This document shows positions 6,689-14,385 of a stretch of 24,036 bases of DNA, one piece after another. Position 1 is the stretch's first letter. Each line of letters begins with the position of its first letter. Where the stretch lies: positions 1 through 24,036 of IMG/VR virus record IMGVR_UViG_3300045932_000064. One strand, written 5' to 3'. The notes below the pieces were generated by a model, which worked only from the letters and a program-made list of their open reading frames with translations, searched no databases and was not told the DNA's origin. Made by a program: the position numbers and the translations under genes. Source of the stretch: a virus.

Positions 6689-8065
6689 ATGAATCTGTTC
6701 GGCTGGACGCTGACGCTGCAACGCAAAGCGGTCGCGGCGCCCGCGGACGCCGGGCCTCTCACCGGGTTCGGATCGGGTGGCTGGTGGCCGGTCATCCGCG
6801 AACCGTTTACCGGCGCGTGGCAGCAGAACGCCGAGATCAAAGGCGAGACGGCTCTCGCCTATTGGGCCGTCTTCGCCTGCACGACGCTGATTGCCTCCGA
6901 TATCGGCAAGATGCGTCTGCGCCTCGTCGCCCAGGACGACGCCGGCGTCTGGACCGAAACCACGAATCCGGCGTACTCGCCGGTCCTCCGCAAGCCGAAC
7001 CGCTATCAAACGACGCTGAAATTCGTCGAGCAATGGATCACGTCGAAGCTGACGCACGGCAATGCGTACGTCTTGAAAGAACGGGACGCGCGCGGGGTCG
7101 TGAAGGCCTTGTACGTGCTCGACCCGCGGCGCGTGACCGTGCTGATTGCGCCCGATGGCGAGATCTATTACGAATTGAATCGACCGGACCAGGATTTGAC
7201 GGGCCTCATGCGCGACGGTGCCGTCGTCGTGCCGCGCAGCGAAATCATTCACGACCCGATGGTCACGCTCTTTCACTCACTCGTGGGCGTGACGCCGCTC
7301 TATGCGTGTGGCCTCGCGGCGGTGCAAGGCCTCACGATTCAAACGACGTCGAACAAGTTTTTCGAGGGCGGGTCGCAACCGGGCGGCGTGATCATGATTC
7401 CCGACAAGCCGAGCGACGAATTCGTGCAACGGATCAAGAACAAGTGGGACACGGGCTATAGCGGCGAGAACATCGGGAAAATTGCCGTCCTGACCGAAGG
7501 CATGAAGTACCAACAGCTCTCGATTAGTGCCACCGACGCGCAGCTGATTGAACAATTGCGCTGGACCGCGGAAACGATCTGCGCCTGTTACCACGTGCCA
7601 TTTGCGCTCATCGATTCGTCGAAAGGGATGCCCGACAACCCCGAGGCGATGGTGCAGCAGTACTACTCGCAATGTTTGCAAACGTTGACCGCGTCCCTCG
7701 AGGCGCATCTCGATGACGGTCTCGACCTCGGGTCAGACTTGGGCACCGAGTTCGACGTCGACGACCTGGTGTGGATGGACACCGCCACGAAAACCAAGGC
7801 GGCCGCGGACACGATCGGCGCCGGCGCATTGTCGCCGAACGAAGCGCGGCTCAAATATTTCGGTATGGGAAAAGTCAAAGGCGGCGATTCACCGATGGTG
7901 CAGCAGCAGTACTACTCGCTCGCGGCCCTCGCCGAGCGCGACGCCGACCAACCGTTTGCGAAACCGACGCCGGCGACGCCGCCGGCGAGCAGCTCGTCCG
8001 ACCGGCTCGCCCTCGCCGACGACACCGCCGCCGACGATGAGAGCAACGAGGAGCCACGTGAATGA
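6689..8065 (+). CDS. phage portal protein, HK97 family
   Basis: A 458-residue protein forming the dodecameric channel through which DNA enters and leaves the head. Family signatures in order: AYWAVFACTTLIASDIGKM early, KFVEQWITSKLTHGNAYVLK, LYVLDPRRVTVLIAP, IIHDPM, then GLTIQTTSNKFFEGGSQPGG, KWDTGYSGENIGKIAVL, and the VPFALIDSS segment with QYYSQCLQTLTASLE. The size is typical. ATG 6689 is the first ATG after the upstream stop (6684-6686). The last 60 residues are Pro/Ala/Asp-rich and probably disordered. The TGA overlaps the next ATG (ATGA at 8062-8065). The portal is encoded after the capsid instead of before it. Confidence 0.92.
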   Translation: MNLFGWTLTLQRKAVAAPADAGPLTGFGSGGWWPVIREPFTGAWQQNAEIKGETALAYWAVFACTTLIASDIGKMRLRLVAQDDAGVWTETTNPAYSPVLRKPNRYQTTLKFVEQWITSKLTHGNAYVLKERDARGVVKALYVLDPRRVTVLIAPDGEIYYELNRPDQDLTGLMRDGAVVVPRSEIIHDPMVTLFHSLVGVTPLYACGLAAVQGLTIQTTSNKFFEGGSQPGGVIMIPDKPSDEFVQRIKNKWDTGYSGENIGKIAVLTEGMKYQQLSISATDAQLIEQLRWTAETICACYHVPFALIDSSKGMPDNPEAMVQQYYSQCLQTLTASLEAHLDDGLDLGSDLGTEFDVDDLVWMDTATKTKAAADTIGAGALSPNEARLKYFGMGKVKGGDSPMVQQQYYSLAALAERDADQPFAKPTPATPPASSSSDRLALADDTAADDESNEEPRE

Positions 8066-8526
8066 TAAATCCTGGACCGTATCCACCAACGACCCCGGCA
8101 TCGGACCCCGAACCGGACCCGACGAGGGAAGACCCCGACCCGCTGACGGTCCCGCCGCCGGCACCGCGCGAAGAGCCGCCGCCGGAGGAACCGCCCGGGC
8201 CGGCGCCGCCAGGACCGGAAACGCCGCTCGTGTCCCTGGACGATGCGAAACGGCACTTAGGCGTCACCGATCCGGCACGTGACACCGAGATAACGTTTAC
8301 GCTCCGACACGCGAGCGCGCTCATTTTCGACTACATGAAAACGCGGATTGATCCGACCTGGGACGCGACCACGGCGCCGGCCGCCGTCCAGCGCGCGACG
8401 TTGATCATGCTCGGGCATCTGTGGGAACACCGCGGCGATGACATGGCGCCGGATGACCATGACGAGAAGGTGTGGGCGGTGATCAAGAACCTGCTCGCGA
8501 CCCGGCGCGATCCGGCGTTTGCGTGA
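8062..8526 (+). CDS. head-tail connector protein (HK97 gp6-like) with Pro-rich N-terminal extension
   Basis: A 154-residue protein. The C-terminal 100 residues match the gp6-like connector family, which forms a ring under the portal: VSLDDAKRHLGVTDPARDTE, a helix in TFTLRHASALIFDYMKTRI, and AVQRATLIMLGHLWEHRGD. The first 55 residues are extraordinary: almost only Pro, Glu, Asp and Gly, with repeats such as PPEEPPGPAPPGPE, and probably disordered. Family members normally begin close to the SLDDAK motif. ATG 8062 overlaps the portal stop, which supports translation of the extension; no ATG lies between the extension and the domain. The extension might reach the portal clip or the head interior. 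Confidence 0.8.
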   Translation: MINPGPYPPTTPASDPEPDPTREDPDPLTVPPPAPREEPPPEEPPGPAPPGPETPLVSLDDAKRHLGVTDPARDTEITFTLRHASALIFDYMKTRIDPTWDATTAPAAVQRATLIMLGHLWEHRGDDMAPDDHDEKVWAVIKNLLATRRDPAFA

Positions 8527-8529
8527 TCC

Positions 8530-8886
8530 ATGAAACGCGGTACGCGCGGCGGCCTGTGGCACGTGGTCACGTTTGAGAATCCCGGCACGCCGACGCCCGA
8601 CCCGGACGGCGGATATACCGAGGAGTGGACGCCCATCACGCCGCCGGACGGATGGCGTGTGAGTATTCGACCGGCGACCGTGCGCGACCTCGAACGCACC
8701 ACGGCCGGCACGGTGACCGCGCAAGCGACGCATATCGTCCAGGGTGACTATCATCCGGGCGTGACGACGAAAACGCGCATGAAGAAATTCGACGGGACAA
8801 CGTTTCAGATCGCCGGCGTCACGAGTGTGGATGACCGGGACCGCGAAATGGAACTCTTTTGTGTGGAGCAACTCGATGCCGAGTGA
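8530..8886 (+). CDS. head closure / head-tail adaptor protein
   Basis: A 118-residue, beta-rich protein of the phage head-tail joining family (SPP1 gp16 / HK97 gp7 group). It starts four bases after the connector stop. Features are the N-terminal strand region VVTFENPGTPTPDPDGGYTE, a central VSIRPATVRDLERT, HIVQGDYHPGVTTKTRMKK, and FDGTTFQIAGVTSVDDRDRE before a short tail. In this family the ring closes the DNA channel and provides the surface for tail docking. The gene overlaps the next by 11 bases. The length is normal. Confidence 0.82.
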   Translation: MKRGTRGGLWHVVTFENPGTPTPDPDGGYTEEWTPITPPDGWRVSIRPATVRDLERTTAGTVTAQATHIVQGDYHPGVTTKTRMKKFDGTTFQIAGVTSVDDRDREMELFCVEQLDAE

Positions 8887-9259
8887 ACTCCGCCTTGGCG
8901 GCGTCGATGTCTTGATCGCTGAACTGGAACGCACGTCGCCGGACCTCGCCGACGAAACGGCACCGGAAATTGAGAACGCCACGGACCGCACGGAGACGCG
9001 CACGCGGGACGCCTATCCGGTCGTGTCGGGTGACTTGCGCGACGGGGTCCGCAAGGTCCCGGTGTCGACCGGACGGCGGTATCGCCTGCATACGCGCGTC
9101 GTGTCGGGCGCGGCGCACGCGCACTTCTACGAATTCGGCACGGTGCGCACGCGGGCACATCCGACGTTCCTGCCGATCGCGCGCCAGGAGCAAGTGGCGA
9201 TGGTGAAACGGGTCGTCGCGATCGTGCGCGCCCACGGCCTGCAGGTGACCGGAGACTAA
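8876..9259 (+). CDS. HK97 gp10-like tail-joining protein
   Basis: A 127-residue protein. ATG 8876 lies inside the end of the head closure gene, an overlap of 11 bases. The pattern is that of HK97-gp10-type minor tail proteins: an N-terminal helix (VDVLIAELERTSPDLADETA), a segment TRDAYPVVSGDLRDGVR, then HAHFYEFGTVRTRAHPTFLP, which is the family's most constant part. The C-terminal helix includes AMVKRVVAIVRAH. These proteins act at the head-tail interface or in tail completion. Its order, after head closure and before the tail terminator, is the usual one. Confidence 0.82.
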   Translation: MPSELRLGGVDVLIAELERTSPDLADETAPEIENATDRTETRTRDAYPVVSGDLRDGVRKVPVSTGRRYRLHTRVVSGAAHAHFYEFGTVRTRAHPTFLPIARQEQVAMVKRVVAIVRAHGLQVTGD

Positions 9260-9263
9260 GCCG

Positions 9264-9692
9264 ATGGCCGACGCAAATGGCCTCGACAGCGCGGTGCTCA
9301 TACTCCTGCAACAGGACACGCAGCTGCTCGCGCTCTGTCCCGATGGCACGTGGTGGGACCGCGCGCCGGTCGGCCTCTCGCAATTCGTGATCGTGTCGCT
9401 CTTTGACCATGAGGATATTCCGGGCCTCGATGATACCGACCTATGGGAACGGACCGAGTATCTCGTGAAGGCCGTCGTGCGCAGCAAGTCCGGCACTACG
9501 GCCGGCGATGCCGCGGCGCGCATTCACACGCTGCTCCATCGCACCGTGATCGACCTCGCGCCGGCCAGCTACGCATATATGGCCTCCCGGCGCCTTCGAC
9601 GCGTGGATTACACCGAACCGGACCCGAGCGATAAAGCGATGAACTGGCACCACAACGGCGGGACCTACGAACTCGCCGCCACGGCACTCTGA
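9264..9692 (+). CDS. tail terminator / completion protein (DUF3168, gp17-like)
   Basis: A 142-residue protein of the family that caps the tail tube and joins it to the head. The N-terminal helix SAVLILLQQDTQLLALCPDG is followed by FVIVSLFDHEDIPGL, a strand region TEYLVKAVVRSKSGTTAGDA, and AARIHTLLHRTVIDL, then LRRVDYTEPDPSDK near the end, as in DUF3168-type members. It lies four bases after the previous stop. The size and place, just before the major tail protein, are as expected. Confidence 0.78.
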   Translation: MADANGLDSAVLILLQQDTQLLALCPDGTWWDRAPVGLSQFVIVSLFDHEDIPGLDDTDLWERTEYLVKAVVRSKSGTTAGDAAARIHTLLHRTVIDLAPASYAYMASRRLRRVDYTEPDPSDKAMNWHHNGGTYELAATAL

Positions 9693-9712
9693 ACCACGAA
9701 AGGATCACGCGT

Positions 9713-10123
9713 ATGGCTCGACGCCACGGCAGCAAAGGCCAAGTGAAGATGGACCCCACGGGCGGCGCGACGACAGCCGTGGTCGCGTCGCTCAACAACT
9801 GGTCGCTCGACCTCACGCGCGATCGCGCGGACGTGACGTGTTTCGGCGACACGAACAAAGTCAGCGTCCAAGGCCTGCCGACCTACGAGGGCGAGCTCGC
9901 CGGCATCTGGGACCCGACCACGACGCCGGATCTCTTCCATGCCGCAATGGGAGACGTCGCCGTCATGCTCGAACTGGTTCCGTCCGCGCTCGACCCGACG
10001 CACTTGTTCAAAGGCCTCGCGTATCTCGACGCCGGCATCGAAGTCGCCGCCGATGGGGCCATCACGATCAGCGGGTCGTTTGCCGCGGCCGGGCCGTGGG
10101 CGCTCGAACCGCCGCCGGCCTAA
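9713..10123 (+). CDS. major tail (tube) protein
   Basis: A 136-residue protein that would polymerise into the tail tube. ATG 9713 has a clear ribosome binding site, AAAGGA at 9699-9704, consistent with a protein needed in many copies. The sequence is beta-rich. The telling stretch is NNWSLDLTRDRADVTCFGDT followed by NKVSVQGLPTYEGELAGIWD, seen in many small siphovirus tail tube proteins. The end ITISGSFAAAGPWALEPPPA is also typical. The position between tail terminator and tail chaperone genes agrees. Confidence 0.82.
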   Translation: MARRHGSKGQVKMDPTGGATTAVVASLNNWSLDLTRDRADVTCFGDTNKVSVQGLPTYEGELAGIWDPTTTPDLFHAAMGDVAVMLELVPSALDPTHLFKGLAYLDAGIEVAADGAITISGSFAAAGPWALEPPPA

Positions 10124-10132
10124 GCGGGCGCC

Positions 10133-10417
10133 ATGCATGTGAGCGGCCGAGTCGCGCGCGTGAAGTGGACCTATTTCACCGCGGCGGAGGTCAGCGCTTA
10201 TACCGTCACGTATGAAGCCGCCGGCGCGTGGCAGATGGGCGCCAAGGTCGAGATCGCGGACGCCTACCTGCTCACGCAACGGCCGCTGATGTTTGTGGCG
10301 CCGTTTCGCGGCGGCGCCTGGCAGTGGCCAGTCAAAACCGTGGAACTGGCTGCCGACGGGCGCCGCCTGACCGCGCGCCTGGGCGACTGGTTTGTTACCC
10401 GAAAGGACACCGCATGA
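10133..10417 (+). CDS. small tail-region protein of unknown function
   Basis: A 94-residue protein with predicted beta strands: RVARVKWTYFTAAEVSAYTV, WQMGAKVEIADAYLL, RPLMFVAPFRGGAWQWPVK, then RRLTARLGDW. No known motif is recognised. Proteins of this type follow the tail tube gene in some phages of GC-rich bacteria, but their job is not known. The gene starts ten bases after the tail tube stop, and its TGA overlaps the ATG of the chaperone gene (ATGA at 10414-10417). A minor tail or assembly role is inferred from position. Confidence 0.6.
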   Translation: MHVSGRVARVKWTYFTAAEVSAYTVTYEAAGAWQMGAKVEIADAYLLTQRPLMFVAPFRGGAWQWPVKTVELAADGRRLTARLGDWFVTRKDTA

Positions 10418-10872
10418 GCATCCGGATGCGCCGCCCGGAGACCACACGCCTGGATCTCTCGGGGGACGATTACCTGGTCGTCAAAAAGTATTTAACCGCC
10501 GGCGAGGCGCAGCAACTGTTCGGCGCGAGCGTGAAGCCGGTGTACGTGCCCCAGGGCACGGTGACGCCCGAGATCCTGGCCGCGGCCATGTCGCAAATGC
10601 AGGTCGACATCACGGCCGCCACACGCGAGACGATCCTGGCGTATTTGCTGGATTGGAGTTTCCAAGACCCCGACGGACGGCCGCTGGTGATTGCCGACCA
10701 GCCGCGGAGCGTCGTGAGTGCGATCCTCAGCAACATCGATGACGACGCGTATATGGAGGTCCTCCGGGCGATCGGCGCCCACAAAGCCGCGGTGGATGCC
10801 GAGGTCGCGGCACAAAAAAAAATCCCGCGTGGACCGCGGCCCTTGACACCGATCTCGACCTCTGTCGGGTAA
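10414..10872 (+). CDS. tail assembly chaperone, short (gpG-like) form
   Basis: A 152-residue protein preceded by AAAGGA at 10402-10407, six bases before ATG 10414. It lies directly upstream of the tape measure gene, where almost all siphoviruses encode a pair of tail chaperones. The protein is helical, with SGDDYLVVKKYLTAGEAQQL, RETILAYLLDWSFQDPDGRP and SVVSAILSNIDDDAYMEVLR. Near its end, codons 134-136 (CAA AAA AAA) lie in a run of nine A. A -1 shift there opens the frame that holds the downstream half. Without the shift, translation ends after a short basic, Pro-containing tail at TAA 10870-10872. Confidence 0.82.
   Translation: MSIRMRRPETTRLDLSGDDYLVVKKYLTAGEAQQLFGASVKPVYVPQGTVTPEILAAAMSQMQVDITAATRETILAYLLDWSFQDPDGRPLVIADQPRSVVSAILSNIDDDAYMEVLRAIGAHKAAVDAEVAAQKKIPRGPRPLTPISTSVG
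10814..10822 (+). promoter_or_regulatory. -1 programmed ribosomal frameshift site (nine A)
   Basis: Nine consecutive A residues occur in a GC-rich genome, read as CAA AAA AAA ATC in the zero frame. This contains A AAA AAA, a classical bacterial slippery heptamer. Slipping back one base continues as AAT CCC GCG from 10821 and stays open to TGA at 10977-10979. The GC-rich stretch ATCCCGCGTGGACCGCGGCC right after it (10822-10841) can form a CCGCG/CGCGG hairpin, a plausible stimulator. Confidence 0.72.
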
Positions 10873-10979
10873 TGGGCTGGACGTATGCCGACGTCCAGGA
10901 GCTGCCCCTTCATGTCCATGAGCATCTGGTGGCGAAGCTCAACGCGGAGGCCGAGCGCGCGTCTCATCGCCGGTGGTGA
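10821..10979 (+). CDS. tail assembly chaperone, frameshifted C-terminal part (gpT-like)
   Basis: This -1 frame segment adds 52 residues to the chaperone after the A run, giving a 188-residue fusion. It reads NPAWTAALDTDLDLCRVMGW and later VQELPLHVHEHLVAKLN. The motif of an aromatic Gly-Trp followed by an LP and helix is common in the second tail chaperone frame of phages. It ends three bases before the tape measure ATG. An independent start at ATG 10872, overlapping the upstream TAA, would give only 35 residues, so expression by frameshift is more likely. The two forms are expected to escort tape measure and tube subunits. Confidence 0.7.
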   Translation, partial: NPAWTAALDTDLDLCRVMGWTYADVQELPLHVHEHLVAKLNAEAERASHRRW

Positions 10980-10982
10980 CCG

Positions 10983-12443
10983 ATGGCCTTAAGTGCAAAT
11001 TTCATTGCGGATTTTTCGTCGTTCATCGAGCAGACGCGGGCGAGTGTCGCCGCGATGCAAGGGTTTAAGGAAACGGCCGAAGAGATGGGACCGGCGGCCG
11101 ATCGCGGCCTCGCCGACCGCGAAAAACAGTTTGAGCAATTGGGCCGCCAAATTCACCGCGTCGGCGCGGATGCCCTCGCCGCGGCCGGGACGTTCATCCA
11201 GGCCTTCGCGGAGGAACAAGAAGCGGTCGCGCACCTGACCGCCGCGCTCGAAGCGAACGGGCAAGCGGCGCCGGCGGTCATCCAGGCGTACGCCGACATG
11301 GCGTCGCAATTTCAAAACACGACGAAGTACGCCGACGACGCGATCACGTCCGCGCAGGCCGTGTTGACCACCATCGGCGACGTCGGACCCGAGCAAATGC
11401 AAGCGGCGCTGACCGCGGTCACGAATCTCGCCTCGGGCATGAAGATCGATTTGAGTACCGCGGCCGAGCTCGTGGCGAAGGCCTTCGCGACCGGTGGCGA
11501 AAACCTCGGGCGACTGAAAACGGTCCTGGGTGACACCGTGCCAGAAGGCGCCGAGATGGCCGACGTCCTGGCGGCGATCAATGAAAAATTCGGCGGCCAG
11601 GCGCAAAAGGATTTGGAAACCTACAACGGGCAAATGGCGCAGCTGAACAATCAACTGGGCGATTTCCAAGAACAAGTCGGCAAGGTCCTCGTCGACAACC
11701 TCACCACGTTGCTCCACGCATTCCAATCGTTGCCGGAAGGCGTGCAGACGTTCACGCTCGCGGTCGTCGGCATCGGCACGGCCCTGGCGCCCGTCCTGGT
11801 GAGTCTCGCGTCGCTCGTGTCGATTCTGTCCACGCCGGTCATTGCCACCGGCTTGTCGGCCGCGCTCAGTGCCATCTTGCCGTTCCTCGGTCCGGCCGGC
11901 CTGATTGCCGCCGGCGTGATCGCGGTTGTCGCGGTCTGGAAAAACTGGGACGCGATCGTCGGATTCGTGAAGGCGGTGCATGACGCCGTCGCCACGTGGC
12001 TCGTCAACAAGTTCAACGCCCTGGTCGACTCGATTAAGGAAAAAATCGGCGCCGTCGTGAACGCGTTCAAGTGGATGTATTCGGCCGTCGCCGGCAATTC
12101 GTACGTCCCGGACATGGTGAACGTCATTCGGTCGGAATTCGGCAAACTCGATTCCGTGATGGTGCAACCGGCGAAACACGCCGCCGCGGCCGTGACGGAT
12201 GCGTTCGCGGGTCTGCTCGGCGGGCAGTTCACGTCGATTAGTGATTTTGCGCGCTACCGGGGCGGCATTGCGGATCTGATGACCAAAGGCGGCGCCGGCG
12301 GCGGCGGGCCGATCAACGTCACGATCAACATGTCCGGCATGATGGGCACCGATGACCCGCAAACCCGATCGATGCTGCGCCAGCTCGTCGGGGAGGCGCT
12401 GATGGAAGGCATGAGAGAGGCGCGCCTGCTCGGGCGCACCTGA
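10983..12443 (+). CDS. tail tape measure protein
   Basis: A 486-residue protein rich in Ala and Gln, mostly helical. Residues 35-240 are likely coiled coil, including LADREKQFEQLGRQIHRVGA and TTKYADDAITSAQAVLTTIG. Residues about 253-320 are strongly hydrophobic, with FTLAVVGIGTALAPVLVSLA and LPFLGPAGLIAAGVIAVVAV. A Gly-rich hinge (GGAGGGG) precedes the C-terminus. These are standard tape measure features, and it is the longest tail gene before the hub. At roughly 1.5 angstrom per residue it implies a tail of about 70 nm, short for a siphovirus. The hydrophobic part probably helps the DNA cross the inner membrane. No lytic transglycosylase motif is seen. Confidence 0.88.
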   Translation: MALSANFIADFSSFIEQTRASVAAMQGFKETAEEMGPAADRGLADREKQFEQLGRQIHRVGADALAAAGTFIQAFAEEQEAVAHLTAALEANGQAAPAVIQAYADMASQFQNTTKYADDAITSAQAVLTTIGDVGPEQMQAALTAVTNLASGMKIDLSTAAELVAKAFATGGENLGRLKTVLGDTVPEGAEMADVLAAINEKFGGQAQKDLETYNGQMAQLNNQLGDFQEQVGKVLVDNLTTLLHAFQSLPEGVQTFTLAVVGIGTALAPVLVSLASLVSILSTPVIATGLSAALSAILPFLGPAGLIAAGVIAVVAVWKNWDAIVGFVKAVHDAVATWLVNKFNALVDSIKEKIGAVVNAFKWMYSAVAGNSYVPDMVNVIRSEFGKLDSVMVQPAKHAAAAVTDAFAGLLGGQFTSISDFARYRGGIADLMTKGGAGGGGPINVTINMSGMMGTDDPQTRSMLRQLVGEALMEGMREARLLGRT

Positions 12444-12454
12444 CGAAATGATCC

Positions 12455-14383
12455 ATGCCGCTCGACCTCTCGCAAGTCGTGATCGTGCTGGGCGGCGTCG
12501 TCGCCACACCACTCGGCCGCCTGGGCTCGCTGCACATTTCCGATGTGCTGAACGATGCGCCGAACACGGCGACGCTCACGACGAAGTTCCTCGGCGAAGA
12601 TACCGTCATTTTTGCGGCGCCGTTCAACCCGGACGCCTTCGATAACGCCGCGTTTTGCACGACACCCACCGCCGGCCCGCCGCTGCCGGCGGTCCATCCC
12701 GGCATGCCGATCGCGATCTACCTCGGCCAGGTGAATCCGGACTATTTGATTTTCGGCGGCGAGCTGATCGTGCTGGAGCAATTTTACGAGCTGATTCCCG
12801 AGCACGTTGCGTTTCATGTGTCCTGCCTCGATTACACACGCCGCGGCAATCGCAAAAAAGTCCTGCGGACCTACGGACAACAATCCGCGACGGCGATCGT
12901 CCTCGACCTCGTCTCGCGCTACACCGATTTGACGAGCGCCCACGTGGCCGCCGGCCTGCCCACGGTCGAGGGCGGCATTACGTTCACGTTCGAAGACCTC
13001 TCGCGTGCCCTCTCGCGCGTGGCCGAAACCATCGGCGCCTCGTGGTATTGGGACTACACCGGCGACTTGCATTTTTTTCTCACCGAACCGGAGGACGCGC
13101 CCGACGACCTCACGCCGACGGCGCGATTCGCCGACCTGAAAATCACCAGCGATATCACGCAAGTCCGCACGCGCGTCCTCGTCGAAGGCGCCGGCTCGAC
13201 GGTGGCGGCGACGCTGGCCGCCGGCGAAACGATCATCCCGGTGCGCGATGCGACGGCCTTCGCGGCCGCCGGCGGCCAGGCGATCAGCGGCACGTTGCGC
13301 CTCACGTATACCGGCAAACAGGCCGGGACGGGCAAGGCGAATACCGTCGGCACCCCGACGGCGCCGCCGGCGCGGCCTGGAACCCCGTCGTCCGCGTATT
13401 CATCGACTCCGGGAGGATTGGGCGCAGGCCCCTATTACTGGGTCGTCCAGTTTGAAATGAGCGATGGCGCGCGGAGCGATATCACGCAGATTCCCCAAGG
13501 GCCGATCTGGCCGGGGACCTACACGGCGATCGATCTGTCGATGATCTCGATCGGGCCAGCCGGCACCGCGCGGCGCCGGATTTTCCGCACGAAGTCCGGC
13601 GGAAGTGAATATCGAGAAGTCACGGCGATTCAAAACAACACGGCGACGACCTTCACCGATACCGAAGCGGATTCGACGCTTGGCGGCGCGCCACAAGCGC
13701 CGCAAGGCGGCGCCGCGCCGCCGACGGCGATCGGCGCGACGACTCTCCAAGTCTCGGATCTGACGCCGTTTTCGGCCTCGGGCGGCTGGGTCCTGGCGGG
13801 CGAGCAACCGATTCGCTATACGGGAACGTCGAGCACGGGCGGGTTCTTCCTGACCGGGATTCCGGCCTCCGGGCCGGGTTCGATTACGGCCACCATTCCC
13901 GTCGGCGATCCGATCGTGGCCGCGCCGGCGCTGGTCGGCGTCGCGCCGCTGACCGGCACCGACCCGCTCGCCCTGGCCGTGGATGCCGACATCCAGCTGC
14001 TCGCGGTCGTGGATGACGCGGCCGCGCAGTCGGCCCTGGCCGCGCTCGAAGGCGGCGACGGCATCGTGGAGCACTACATTCAAGATCGGCGCTTGTCGGA
14101 AGCGGGCGCGCGCGCGCGAGGCCTCGCCGAGCTCGCGCTGTTCAAACAGGTCGAAGTTCGGATTTCCTATCTGACCTACGACGAGAAGACGCGCAGCGGC
14201 AAAACCGTCCATGTCGACCTGCCGGCGCCGACCGACCTCACCGGCGATTTTCTGATCCAGCAAGTCACGATTGACCAGGTGTCGTTCGCGAAAAACTTCA
14301 TGCCGCGCCGGCGCGTCGAGGCGAGTTCGACGCGGTTCACGTTCGACCAGGTGTTGCAGCGCCTGCTCTTGGAAGGATTGTGA
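12455..14383 (+). CDS. tail hub / baseplate protein with inserted beta domains
   Basis: A 642-residue protein after the tape measure gene. Residues 1-230 resemble a gpD/gp44-like hub: LGSLHISDVLNDAPNTATLT, GMPIAIYLGQVNPDYLIFGG, HVSCLDYTRRGNRKKVLRTY, and SRALSRVAETIGASWYWDYT. Residues about 245-480 look inserted: Gly/Thr/Pro-rich beta repeats with APPARPGTPSSAYS, a Fn3-like YYWVVQFEMSDGARSDI and IFRTKSGGSEYREV. Residues 480-642 return to a hub-like fold with GDGIVEHYIQDRRLSEAGAR and DLTGDFLIQQVTIDQVSF. The inserted domains may bind surface sugars. No lysozyme or peptidase motif was seen. The start is ATG 12455, 11 bases after the previous stop. Confidence 0.7.
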   Translation: MPLDLSQVVIVLGGVVATPLGRLGSLHISDVLNDAPNTATLTTKFLGEDTVIFAAPFNPDAFDNAAFCTTPTAGPPLPAVHPGMPIAIYLGQVNPDYLIFGGELIVLEQFYELIPEHVAFHVSCLDYTRRGNRKKVLRTYGQQSATAIVLDLVSRYTDLTSAHVAAGLPTVEGGITFTFEDLSRALSRVAETIGASWYWDYTGDLHFFLTEPEDAPDDLTPTARFADLKITSDITQVRTRVLVEGAGSTVAATLAAGETIIPVRDATAFAAAGGQAISGTLRLTYTGKQAGTGKANTVGTPTAPPARPGTPSSAYSSTPGGLGAGPYYWVVQFEMSDGARSDITQIPQGPIWPGTYTAIDLSMISIGPAGTARRRIFRTKSGGSEYREVTAIQNNTATTFTDTEADSTLGGAPQAPQGGAAPPTAIGATTLQVSDLTPFSASGGWVLAGEQPIRYTGTSSTGGFFLTGIPASGPGSITATIPVGDPIVAAPALVGVAPLTGTDPLALAVDADIQLLAVVDDAAAQSALAALEGGDGIVEHYIQDRRLSEAGARARGLAELALFKQVEVRISYLTYDEKTRSGKTVHVDLPAPTDLTGDFLIQQVTIDQVSFAKNFMPRRRVEASSTRFTFDQVLQRLLLEGL

Positions 14384-14385
14384 TT

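Noticed and set aside
10989-12512. Long minus-strand frame opposite the tape measure gene
   Set aside because: Its Arg/His/Gly-rich composition is that of a high-GC antisense shadow, and the + strand frame has clear tape measure features and coupled neighbours.
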